Shown piece after piece: positions 15,300-23,056 of a stretch of DNA of 37,555 nt. This DNA comes from Sphingobacterium thalpophilum (GTDB taxonomy: Bacteria > Bacteroidota > Bacteroidia > B-17B0 > Aurantibacillaceae). The stretch covers positions 1-37,555 of the forward strand of contig CALPON020000013.1 in NCBI GenBank assembly GCA_943325195.2. The letters run 5' to 3'. A program made the translations under genes and the position numbers. Below the pieces are notes generated by a model that made no database searches, was not told the DNA's origin, and worked only from the letters and a program-made list of their open reading frames with translations. Position 1 is the stretch's first letter. The number at the start of each line of letters is the position of its first letter.

Positions 15300-18018
15300 C
15301 TTCATCGTCTTTTGTTTTAGAGCTGTTGAACTTATACGTCAATTTTAAAAGGAAGTACCGTTTAATCACAACGGTCTTATCATCTACAATCTGATTGCTG
15401 CCAATGTTGCGCTGATTGCTGATGTTTTGATTCAATAAATCAAAGACATTGCCCGAGATAATCAGATTTTCCTGTTTCAGAAAGGCACGTCCCGCTGAGG
15501 CATTCCAAATCAGAAAATTTAAATTATAACCAGGGGTTCTGTTCCCATTATTGGTGTATTTGGCATCGCTTGCTATAAAAAATTGTTGGGGCAGTTTTAA
15601 AGTCAGATCGAGCTCTATATCATAGGTATAATAGGGTTGACTGGCAAGGGAACTGATGGTGGAGCGGGGCACCGTGTAATTATAGCCTGCAGCAACACGT
15701 GCATCGAGTTTTTCGGCGGACTTCTCGAAAGTTAGAGAGGGACTAAGGTTTAAATTTGTCGTTAAATTCTGTTGTCCATTAATGTAGCTGACTTGTTTGT
15801 TTCCACTGGTATTGAGCTGATAATAAACTTTGAGAAACTTTTTAAAGATGGGAAAGCCACCTCCTAGATAGAGATTGGCACTTTGATTTCCATTCACATT
15901 AATCATCTGACTAATGGACCGTCCAATTGAATCGTAGGTGATGAGACTGGAGAAGTCATTTCTTGTCGTACTCAAATAGAGTCCTGACCACATGTGCACA
16001 TCGCTGATCCCTTTATAAAAATTGTAATTCACACTGACATTCTGGTCAAAGTTTGGCAGCAAGCTGGGGGTGCCGATGGAGAGCTGGTTGGGATCCGTGT
16101 TGTCGGTCACCGGTTGCATTTTTTGCAAATCCGGTAATTGAGACTCGGTTGCGTAACGCACATCGAAATTGGTACCTTCATTTATTCGCCAATGAAAGTT
16201 GGCACCAGGGAGCAATATTTCCTGATGCTGACTCAGTCGTTTACCGGTGCTGCGGTTATAGTTCTGCTGTGAAACCGATCGTGCCTGCGTTCCCAGACTG
16301 ATTCTGTATTTTTTCACCTCGTATACCAGATTCATTCCTCCTTTATTGGTCATCCGCGTATTTTGAAAACTGTTGCTCAAAAGGGGATTAAAAATATCGT
16401 AGGCAGTTCCTGCAAAATCATAAGTGTTTCTGGTATTGGCAGAAACCGAATTAGCGAACAGGTAATTAAAATTAAGTTTAAATTTTTTCGTCAGCGGTTC
16501 CTGATAACTGAAGGTAAAATTTTGATCCGTTTTTTCATTTAGCTGAGCACGCTGCTGATTGACAAGGGAGTCCTTTGCCAAGGGCTGGTAGGACCGATAG
16601 AGGAAGGCGAAATCGGATTTGACCTGACTTGTGATCACGGAAGGCTGATAACCAAAAGAGAGAACACGGTCCTTTTTTTTAAAATTTCTAACGAGCTTCA
16701 GTAAAATAGAGGCATCACTGCTCTCCGTGGAAGCACTATTTTTTGTTTGCGTTTCGCGGGTCTGAATCCCATCCTGCGTGATAAATGCATCAGACTGGTC
16801 CTTCGCCAGTGTTGATTTTGAAAATTTTAGTTTCGGTAGGATAAATAGCTCCGTGAGTGAATCCACTTTTTGTCGCACATTCATGTTGAAGGCGTGACCT
16901 TCACTCGCGCGCGCGGTCGCAATAATCCGGCGCGTACTGAACGAGGTGTCCTTCAAGAAATTCTGCGTATTGGTTTCAGAACCCTGCTCCAACTGATTTT
17001 GATTATACGTGTAATCTGCATTGATTTTCAGGTTCTTTCCAAACTTGTCATTAAAATAAAAGCCGGCTTTTAATGTCCTTGGTATTCCGGTCCCTGCTGA
17101 CTGATTGCTGGTCCAGCTGTTGGACTCTTCATCAAAATTCCAGCCTTGTTCATTTGTTAGGCCGTACTTCCAAGCATCATCACCGCCAAAAGCTTGCTTG
17201 GGTGTATTCGCACTCAGCGCGAACACAGAGGCTTTCTGGTTCCCCTTAAAACGATTCGCTAGGGCTTCTCCTTCATAAAACTTTTTAAAATCCGAAGCAC
17301 CAGAGACTTTTCCAAAATATCCTTTTTTAGCCTCCTCTTTCATTTGCAGATTGAGGACTTTCAGCACATCACCAGAGGCATCATCGGTACCTTCTGCTTT
17401 TTTTTCATAAACCTGGACATTGGCGATGGAAGAGGCGTTGAGGTTTCTGGTTGCTATGGTGGGATCGGTTCCAAAAAATTCATCACCATCTACCAGCACC
17501 TGATCTACGTTTTTGCCTTGAAGGGTAATCTTTCCCTGTGCATCGACCCGGAAACCTGGGAGTTTCTTCAGCAAATCCTCGACCGTGGCATTGGCTTTGG
17601 TCTTAAACGAATCTGCAGTAAAGATTAGCGTATCGCCTTTGTAGAACATTTTGTCCCGGTAAGCAAGGATTTCAATTTCAGCCAAATTTTGGGACTTTGG
17701 CGGTAAGTGCACATTTTTAAATTGTATGAGGGTGTCTTTTTCAGCGACATCAAATACGTAGATTTTATCGGAAAAGAAGGGATGGGAAATGACAACCAGG
17801 TAGGTGTCGCGGGGGATGGTTATGGGGGTAAATAATCCTTTTGAATCGGTCCGTGTATAGGCAACGAGGCTGGAATCACTGAAGCGAAGGGCCATTAAGA
17901 CGGCATTCGGTAAGCCGCCTTCATTGCTGGTGTCCTTCACATTCCCGCGAATTTTTACCGTCTGCGCGGCGAGCAAAAAAGGTAGCATGAGCAGGCTCAA
18001 AAGCCAGAGTTTTTTCAT
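15292..18018 (-). CDS. Outer-membrane beta-barrel protein, TonB-dependent-receptor-like
   Basis: A 908-residue outer-membrane protein. The signal peptide is MKKLWLLSLLMLPFLLAAQ; a carboxypeptidase-regulatory-like domain follows at about residues 22-105 (VKIRGNVKDTSNEGGLPNAV). A plug-like domain lies at about 130-215, with DLLKKLPGFRVDAQGKITLQ and VLVDGDEFFGTDP. The rest is a large barrel rich in Asn, Tyr and Ser. This is the pattern of the OMP_b-brl_3 group rather than of SusC proteins. Substrate is unknown; peptide or metal transport is only a guess. The ATG at 18018 was chosen because codons upstream give no signal peptide. It is translationally coupled to the GLPGLI gene. Confidence 0.87.
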   Translation of the reverse strand: MKKLWLLSLLMLPFLLAAQTVKIRGNVKDTSNEGGLPNAVLMALRFSDSSLVAYTRTDSKGLFTPITIPRDTYLVVISHPFFSDKIYVFDVAEKDTLIQFKNVHLPPKSQNLAEIEILAYRDKMFYKGDTLIFTADSFKTKANATVEDLLKKLPGFRVDAQGKITLQGKNVDQVLVDGDEFFGTDPTIATRNLNASSIANVQVYEKKAEGTDDASGDVLKVLNLQMKEEAKKGYFGKVSGASDFKKFYEGEALANRFKGNQKASVFALSANTPKQAFGGDDAWKYGLTNEQGWNFDEESNSWTSNQSAGTGIPRTLKAGFYFNDKFGKNLKINADYTYNQNQLEQGSETNTQNFLKDTSFSTRRIIATARASEGHAFNMNVRQKVDSLTELFILPKLKFSKSTLAKDQSDAFITQDGIQTRETQTKNSASTESSDASILLKLVRNFKKKDRVLSFGYQPSVITSQVKSDFAFLYRSYQPLAKDSLVNQQRAQLNEKTDQNFTFSYQEPLTKKFKLNFNYLFANSVSANTRNTYDFAGTAYDIFNPLLSNSFQNTRMTNKGGMNLVYEVKKYRISLGTQARSVSQQNYNRSTGKRLSQHQEILLPGANFHWRINEGTNFDVRYATESQLPDLQKMQPVTDNTDPNQLSIGTPSLLPNFDQNVSVNYNFYKGISDVHMWSGLYLSTTRNDFSSLITYDSIGRSISQMINVNGNQSANLYLGGGFPIFKKFLKVYYQLNTSGNKQVSYINGQQNLTTNLNLSPSLTFEKSAEKLDARVAAGYNYTVPRSTISSLASQPYYTYDIELDLTLKLPQQFFIASDAKYTNNGNRTPGYNLNFLIWNASAGRAFLKQENLIISGNVFDLLNQNISNQRNIGSNQIVDDKTVVIKRYFLLKLTYKFNSSKTKDDEDE

Positions 18019-18028
18019 AGTTAGTAGC

Positions 18029-18058
18029 AAAACATAATAAAGGTAGGGGAAAAAGATA
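18029..18058 (-). promoter_or_regulatory. Possible promoter boxes of the outer-membrane protein gene
   Basis: Two near-consensus -7 boxes are seen on the minus strand: TATGTTTT at 18029-18036, ten bases before the ATG, and TATCTTTT at 18051-18058. Neither has a clear -33 partner. Confidence 0.35.
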
Positions 18059-18105
18059 CAATATTATAACAGGAAAAATTCAGTCTTTGGGGAGCGGCAT
18101 AAGTA

Positions 18106-18138
18106 TTTGATGGAAGAGGCGGCAATTTAATACATTTG
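18106..18138 (+). promoter_or_regulatory. yciO promoter, leaderless arrangement
   Basis: TTTG at 18106-18109 and a perfect TACATTTG at 18131-18138 are 21 bases apart. The -7 box ends four bases before the ATG, so the transcript should begin at or very near the start codon. Confidence 0.8.
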
Positions 18139-18142
18139 AACT

Positions 18143-18766
18143 ATGTTGATCCGCATAAATGGTGAGCAGCCTGATACAAAGGCCCTTGATAAAATAGTAA
18201 ACTGTTTAAAAGAGGGAGGGGTTATTATCTATCCCACGGATACGGTGTATGCCCTTGGCTGCGACTTCACGCAGGCAAAGGCAGTAGAGCGGGTTTGCAA
18301 ACTAAAAGGCATCAAGCCGGAGAAGTCCAATTTTTCTTTTGTCTGCTCGGACCTGAGTCATCTTTCTGAATTTACGGGAGCTATTCCCAATCATGTTTTC
18401 CGGGTCATGAAAAAAGCATTTCCTGGTCCCTACACGTTTATTCTTGAAGCGAATGGCAAGGTACCTAAACTGCTGAAGCAAAACCGCAAAACGGTGGGGA
18501 TTCGTATTCCTGATCATGTCATTTGTAAAGCCATTATTACGGCGCTTGGCAATCCCCTACTATCGACATCGCTGCACGATAGCAGTGATGATATTCTGGA
18601 ATATTTTTCAGATCCCGAAGTGATTCACCGGCAGTATGAAGATTTGGTGGACTTGGTGGTGGACGGTGGCTTCGGTAATATCTATCCCAGCACCGTTATT
18701 GATTGTAGTCAGGGCGAGTTTGAAATTGTGCGGGAAGGGGCGGGGAGTCTCGATATTCTTAATTGA
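18143..18766 (+). CDS. yciO: YciO-type Sua5/YrdC-family protein
   Basis: A 207-residue protein of the Sua5/YrdC/YciO fold. Related enzymes TsaC and Sua5 make threonylcarbamoyl-AMP for the t6A modification of tRNA. IIYPTDTVYALGCD is seen near residue 30, SNFSFVCSDLSHLSEF near 62, GPYTFILEA near 94, VGIRIPDH near 118 and PLLSTSLH near 138. The SNFSFVC block and overall spacing resemble YciO rather than TsaC, so its exact in vivo reaction is uncertain. The 3' end overlaps the convergent aroQ gene by eight bases. Confidence 0.88.
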   Translation: MLIRINGEQPDTKALDKIVNCLKEGGVIIYPTDTVYALGCDFTQAKAVERVCKLKGIKPEKSNFSFVCSDLSHLSEFTGAIPNHVFRVMKKAFPGPYTFILEANGKVPKLLKQNRKTVGIRIPDHVICKAIITALGNPLLSTSLHDSSDDILEYFSDPEVIHRQYEDLVDLVVDGGFGNIYPSTVIDCSQGEFEIVREGAGSLDILN

Positions 18767-19181
18767 TTCCAGCAAAGTACCCAACAGCGAGTTCGTAGCT
18801 TTTGGCTCCGAATCCGCTAATGGAGCCAATACATTTGGCACCGATAAAAGAGCTATGGCGGTAATCTTCCCTTGAAAAAATATTACTCAGGTGTACTTCT
18901 ATTACTGGCGATGAAATGGCGGCAACTGCATCAGCCAGGGCAAGCGATGTGTGCGTATAGGCTCCGGCATTTAAAAGAATGCCATCAACGGAAAAGCCAA
19001 CTTCCTGAAGCACATTAATTAATTCGCCTTCGACATTACTTTGAAAAAAGGTAAAATGGATGTGCGGAAATTTTTTCTGAAGGGATTCGTAAATGGCTTC
19101 AAGATCGGTGTGACCATAGATTTCCGGTTCTCTTTTTCCAAGCAGGTTAAGATTGGGGCCATTTATTATTGCTATCTTCAT
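18759..19181 (-). CDS. aroQ: Type II 3-dehydroquinate dehydratase
   Basis: A 140-residue enzyme that converts 3-dehydroquinate to 3-dehydroshikimate in the shikimate pathway; the type II form is a dodecamer. Visible are GPNLNLLGKREPEIYG with the catalytic Tyr22, NAGAYTHTSLA at 71 (His77) and EVHLSNIFSREDYRHSS at 95-111. Length is typical. The gene converges on and overlaps yciO and diverges from xerD, from which it is separated by 37 bases. Confidence 0.95.
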   Translation of the reverse strand: MKIAIINGPNLNLLGKREPEIYGHTDLEAIYESLQKKFPHIHFTFFQSNVEGELINVLQEVGFSVDGILLNAGAYTHTSLALADAVAAISSPVIEVHLSNIFSREDYRHSSFIGAKCIGSISGFGAKSYELAVGYFAGIN

Positions 19182-19218
19182 GAGGTGAAATTAAAGAAAA
19201 ATAAGCACTGGTGGTAGC

Positions 19219-20133
19219 ATGAAACAGGGGGAATGGATGTCTTATTTAAAACGGTTTAGGGTCTTTCTGCAATTGGAGCGGTCGTTGTCTGAAAATTCTA
19301 TTGAGGCTTATGAAGATGATTTACTTAAACTGCAGCACTATGCCTTGCTTTTTTGCGGAGGCTGCTCACCGCTTGCCTTAACATCAAAACAGTTAGGAGC
19401 TTTTGTGGAGTGGCTCGCAGAGATTGGTTTTTCGGCGGGGACACAAAGTCGCATTATCTCTGGCATCAAGACCTTTTACAAGTTTTTATTACTGGAAAGG
19501 GAATTACTTCAAAGTCCCGCCCACTTGCTCGAGACACCGCGTATTCGCCGCAAATTGCCGGTATTTCTGGATGTCGCTGAAATCGACGCTCTACTCAACT
19601 GCATCGATCGGAGCACGGCAGAGGGCGAACGTAATTTAAGTATGCTGGAAACGCTTTACAGTTGTGGCCTGCGGGTTTCTGAGTTAACAGGACTGCGGCT
19701 CAGTGATCTGCACCTGGAGCAGGATTATCTCCGAATTGTTGGTAAGGGTAATAAAGAAAGGCTGGTCCCCATTGGCACCCGTGCTCGCCAGTTGATGACG
19801 CGGTACATTAAAGAGGTGCGTTGCCATTTACCCTTGCAGAAGGGCTTTGAAGATGTGGTGTATTTGAACCGAAGGGGCCGTTCTCTTTCGCGGGTCATGG
19901 TATTTTATATTGTAAGAGATTTAGCGGACAAAGCAGGCATCAAGAAAACACTTAGTCCGCACTCTTTCCGCCATTCATTTGCTACCCATCTGGTGGAGGG
20001 GGGTGCAGATTTACGCGCAGTTCAGGAGATGTTGGGTCATGAGAGCATTACCACGACCGAGATTTATACACATTTGGACCGTCAGTTTTTACGGGATAAC
20101 ATTCTTAGTTTTCATCCTCGGAATAAAATTTAG
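19219..20133 (+). CDS. xerD: Tyrosine recombinase XerD
   Basis: A 304-residue tyrosine recombinase, the likely partner of XerC at dif. It has an N-terminal core-binding domain (residues 8-90). The catalytic set is Arg152 in CGLRVSELTGL, Lys176 in GKGNKERLVP, His248 and Arg251 in HSFRHSFATHL, His274 in MLGHESITTT and Tyr283 in EIYTHL. The family-like start could also be ATG 19237 (MSYLKRFRVFL), preceded by a G-rich stretch. The call as XerD rather than another phage-type integrase rests on length, motif quality and the absence of mobile-element context. Confidence 0.9.
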   Translation: MKQGEWMSYLKRFRVFLQLERSLSENSIEAYEDDLLKLQHYALLFCGGCSPLALTSKQLGAFVEWLAEIGFSAGTQSRIISGIKTFYKFLLLERELLQSPAHLLETPRIRRKLPVFLDVAEIDALLNCIDRSTAEGERNLSMLETLYSCGLRVSELTGLRLSDLHLEQDYLRIVGKGNKERLVPIGTRARQLMTRYIKEVRCHLPLQKGFEDVVYLNRRGRSLSRVMVFYIVRDLADKAGIKKTLSPHSFRHSFATHLVEGGADLRAVQEMLGHESITTTEIYTHLDRQFLRDNILSFHPRNKI

Positions 20134-20141
20134 TAACTTTA
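20134..20141 (+). promoter_or_regulatory. Candidate -7 box of ispH
   Basis: TAACTTTA starts immediately after the xerD stop codon and ends nine bases before the ispH ATG. A TTTC about 20 bases upstream is a weak -33 candidate. It could give ispH a short-leader transcript independent of xerD. Confidence 0.4.
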
Positions 20142-20150
20142 CGAAAGACG

Positions 20151-21377
20151 ATGAAAAGTTTTAATATCCCTGAGTTTTACAGAAGTCCGGTCATCTCCCG
20201 GGTTAAACAATACCGGAAACTACAGGATCCCCGAAAAAAAGATAATGCACCGACTGAGCTGGATTTTGGTCCTCTCCAATACTTGCTTGCCAGACATTTT
20301 GGTTTTTGTTATGGCGTGGAGAATGCCATAGAGATTGCATTTCGCGCAATTGAGGAAAATCCTGGAAAAAAAATTTACTTGCTGAGCGAAATGATTCACA
20401 ATCCCGATGTCAACCAAGATCTGACGGAGCGCGGGGTACGTTTTCTGCAAGATACACATGGGCAGCAACTAATTTCATTTGACAGCCTTACTTCAGAGGA
20501 CATTGTGATGATTCCTGCTTTTGGTGCTCCGCTTGAACTGCTGAGTTTATTAGAGCAACGAGGTATCGCCACAGAGAAGTACAATACGACCTGTCCCTTT
20601 GTGGAGCGGGTCTGGAAAAAATCAGAACAAATAGGACAATCTGCGCACACCATTATTATTCATGGTAAATATCAGCATGAAGAAACGCGTTCTACTTTTT
20701 CGCGCAGTGCAAGGGATAGCGGTGCAGTAGTGGTGGTAAGGGATATGGCGGAAGCAGAAAAACTAGCAGCTTATATTCATGGTCATGGTTCGCAGGCTGC
20801 GTTTGAAAAAGAATTTAAAGACCGTTTCTCGAAAGGTTTTGATATCAAAAAACACTTTGACAAAGTCGGTGTGATTAATCAAACCACGATGTTAGCGGCG
20901 GAGACGCAGGCGATTGCAGATTTTTTCAAAAATCAAATGGTACTGAAGTTCGGTCCGGACCAAATCGCGGGGCACTATGCGGATACCAGGGATACCCTAT
21001 GTTATGCCACGAACGAAAATCAAGATGCGACCTATGGGCTTTTGAATTCAGAGGCCGATTTGGCCCTGGTCATAGGTGGCTACAACAGTAGTAATACCTC
21101 TCACCTTGCAGATTTGTTAGCGACAAAATTCAAGACCTATTTTATTTCTTCTGCGCAGGAAATCAAAGACGATGGTAGTATTCAGCATTTCGACTATGCG
21201 ACCAAACAACTCCTTCAGACCAGTGGTTTCCTTCCAAAAAAAGACAAGTTACGAATCATCCTTACCAGCGGTGCTTCATGTCCTGATTCTATCTTGGAAG
21301 CAGTGATGGACCGCATCAATAGTTTTTATAATGTCCTTTCGGAAGAACAGGTACTTAAGCATTTACAACCCGTTTAG
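20151..21377 (+). CDS. ispH: 4-hydroxy-3-methylbut-2-enyl diphosphate reductase, plant/cyanobacterial type
   Basis: IspH carries out the last step of the non-mevalonate isoprenoid pathway, reducing HMBPP to IPP and DMAPP with an iron-sulfur cluster. The protein has 408 residues, well beyond the roughly 290-320 of the Escherichia coli type. Cluster cysteines are Cys53 in FCYGVENA, Cys148 in TTCPFVERVW and Cys284 in DTLCYATNENQDA. NQTTMLAAET and GGYNSSNTSHL closely follow the plant and cyanobacterial subclass as I recall it. The start lies 17 bases after xerD and its stop one base before the exonuclease gene. Confidence 0.94.
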   Translation: MKSFNIPEFYRSPVISRVKQYRKLQDPRKKDNAPTELDFGPLQYLLARHFGFCYGVENAIEIAFRAIEENPGKKIYLLSEMIHNPDVNQDLTERGVRFLQDTHGQQLISFDSLTSEDIVMIPAFGAPLELLSLLEQRGIATEKYNTTCPFVERVWKKSEQIGQSAHTIIIHGKYQHEETRSTFSRSARDSGAVVVVRDMAEAEKLAAYIHGHGSQAAFEKEFKDRFSKGFDIKKHFDKVGVINQTTMLAAETQAIADFFKNQMVLKFGPDQIAGHYADTRDTLCYATNENQDATYGLLNSEADLALVIGGYNSSNTSHLADLLATKFKTYFISSAQEIKDDGSIQHFDYATKQLLQTSGFLPKKDKLRIILTSGASCPDSILEAVMDRINSFYNVLSEEQVLKHLQPV

Positions 21378-21378
21378 C

Positions 21379-22179
21379 ATGCAGATAAATCTTAGCAAAC
21401 CCATTATATTTCTTGATATTGAAGCGACTGGACTGAGTGTGGGTTCGGATCGGATTGTAGAGCTTTCTTTAGTAAAAGTGCATCCTGATAACAGTACGGA
21501 AGTCCGCACAGACCGCGTTAATCCAGGCATTCCTATTCCAGATGTGGTTTCTAAAATTCATGGCATTTACGATGCGGATATTCAGGAGGCAGCCACCTTT
21601 CAGGAGTTGGCGCCAGCACTTTTGAAATTCATTGGTAATGCTGACTTGGCGGGTTACAATTCTAACAAGTTTGATATTCCACTGCTTGCTGAAGAGTTTT
21701 TACGTGCAGGATTTGACTTTGATTTGGACAATCGCAGGTTACTGGATGTGCAGAATATTTTTCATTACATGGAGCCTCGTAATCTTAGTGCAGCTTATCG
21801 TTTTTATTGTGGAAAGCCCTTATTAAAGGGCCATACAGCAGAAGCTGACGCCTTGGCCACGCTTGAGGTTTTTCGTTCCCAGCTAGAAATGTATTCTGGT
21901 AAAGAAGTAGAAGATGATAAGGGGAATAAAAGTATTCCTGTAGTGAACGACATTGCCAAGTTAAGTGAATTAAGTGCACGGACTCGTAATGTGGATCTTG
22001 CAGGCCGCATTGTTTACAACGAGAAAGGGGTAGAAGTTTTTAGTTTCGGAAAACACAAAGACAAACCGGTGACCGAAGTTTTCACAAAAGAACCCAGTTA
22101 TTATTCCTGGCTGATGAACGGTGATTTTCCGCTCTATACAAAAAAGGTAGTGACGCGGCTTCGTCTCGCCATGAAGTAA
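21379..22179 (+). CDS. DEDDh 3'-5' exonuclease with ExoX-like C-terminal domain
   Basis: A 266-residue nuclease of the DnaQ superfamily. Exonuclease motifs are FLDIEATGL with Asp13 and Glu15, YNSNKFDIPLL near 95, and KGHTAEADA near 150. A C-terminal module (about 220-260; FSFGKHKDKPVTEVF and YYSWLMNGDFP) resembles the small domain found at the C-terminus of exodeoxyribonuclease X. It is probably a DNA repair or proofreading exonuclease, with the exact substrate unknown. The ATG at 21379 follows the ispH stop codon by one base; the open frame upstream lies inside ispH. Its stop abuts the stop of the convergent murQ gene. Confidence 0.9.
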   Translation: MQINLSKPIIFLDIEATGLSVGSDRIVELSLVKVHPDNSTEVRTDRVNPGIPIPDVVSKIHGIYDADIQEAATFQELAPALLKFIGNADLAGYNSNKFDIPLLAEEFLRAGFDFDLDNRRLLDVQNIFHYMEPRNLSAAYRFYCGKPLLKGHTAEADALATLEVFRSQLEMYSGKEVEDDKGNKSIPVVNDIAKLSELSARTRNVDLAGRIVYNEKGVEVFSFGKHKDKPVTEVFTKEPSYYSWLMNGDFPLYTKKVVTRLRLAMK

Positions 22180-22989
22180 TTATTTTTTTGCGGCCTGTTC
22201 AGTGGCTTTCCTGACACTTCCGTGTTTGAGTAGGAGATTTTTAGCTTCCTCATAATCACTGATGCCAGTGTTGCGCATTAGCATGCGTGTTCCTCGGTCC
22301 ACGAGTTTATTATTACTTAGCTGCATATCCACCATTTTATTTCCCTTCACGCGTCCCAGCTTAATCATAGCGGCGGTGCTGATCATGTTTAGGGCCAGTT
22401 TTTGGGCAGTGCCACTTTTCATGCGTGTTGAGCCGGTCACAAACTCAGGCCCCACAATAATTTCAACGGGAAAGCGCGCAGTTGCGGCTAGTTCAGAGTG
22501 ACTGTTACAGGTAATACACCCGGTGACAATGTTCATGGCATTACACTTTCTAAGTGCCGCAATCACGTATGGCGTGGTGCCGGATGCCGCGATGCCAATC
22601 ACGATATCATTTGCAGAAATAGCGTGTTCCTGAAGGTCCAGCCAACCTTGCTCAAGATCATCTTCGGCGAATTCTACTGCTTTTCTGATGGCCTGGTCAC
22701 CGCCTGCGATCAGCCCGATGACGAGACCTTGGGGAATACCATAGGTGGGGGGACATTCGCTGGCGTCCACTATTCCTAGTCTGCCGCTGGTACCTGCCCC
22801 GAGGTAGAATAGGCGTCCTCCTTTTTCGAGTGCAATCACCACCTGATGCGTCAGGGCTTCGAGCTGAGGAAGGGCTTTTGCAACGGCTGCAGGGACGGTG
22901 TTATCCTCGCGGTTCATGTTGCCAAGGAGCTGTTGAAGGCTCATTTTTTCAAGATCCTGATAGTTTGAATCCGCTTCGGTTGTTTTCAT
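22180..22989 (-). CDS. murQ: N-acetylmuramic acid 6-phosphate etherase
   Basis: MurQ cleaves the lactyl ether of MurNAc 6-phosphate to give GlcNAc 6-phosphate and D-lactate in cell-wall recycling. The 269-residue SIS-domain protein shows GRLFYLGAGTSGRLGIVDASE at 58-78 (shown here as separate motifs LFYLGAGTS and GIVDASECPP), IGLIAGGD, GIAASGTTPYV and TGSTRMKSGTAQKL. It is slightly shorter than the usual 300 residues. No transporter or kinase for MurNAc lies nearby. A TAACTTTA box only three bases from its ATG suggests a leaderless transcript. Confidence 0.94.
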   Translation of the reverse strand: MKTTEADSNYQDLEKMSLQQLLGNMNREDNTVPAAVAKALPQLEALTHQVVIALEKGGRLFYLGAGTSGRLGIVDASECPPTYGIPQGLVIGLIAGGDQAIRKAVEFAEDDLEQGWLDLQEHAISANDIVIGIAASGTTPYVIAALRKCNAMNIVTGCITCNSHSELAATARFPVEIIVGPEFVTGSTRMKSGTAQKLALNMISTAAMIKLGRVKGNKMVDMQLSNNKLVDRGTRMLMRNTGISDYEEAKNLLLKHGSVRKATEQAAKK

Positions 22990-22992
22990 GTC

Positions 22993-23000
22993 TAAAGTTA
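22993..23000 (-). promoter_or_regulatory. Candidate -7 box of murQ, leaderless arrangement
   Basis: TAACTTTA on the minus strand ends three bases before the murQ ATG and lies just beyond the terminator of the upstream gene. A -33 box is not evident. Confidence 0.4.
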
Positions 23001-23002
23001 TT

Positions 23003-23032
23003 CAAAAAAAAAGCTGTCCGGTAGGGACAGCT
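23003..23032 (-). terminator. Terminator after the type IX-secreted protein gene
   Basis: On the minus strand AGCTGTCC and GGACAGCT form an eight-base perfect stem with a five-base loop, followed by nine T bases. It lies 24 bases after the stop codon at 23057. Confidence 0.92.
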
Positions 23033-23056
23033 TTTCCTTTTTTCAAGAGGGTTTTG

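Noticed and set aside
19219-20133. xerD or xerC as integrase of a mobile element
   Set aside because: Both have full Xer motifs, and there are no att repeats, tRNA gene, phage genes or shift in composition beside them.
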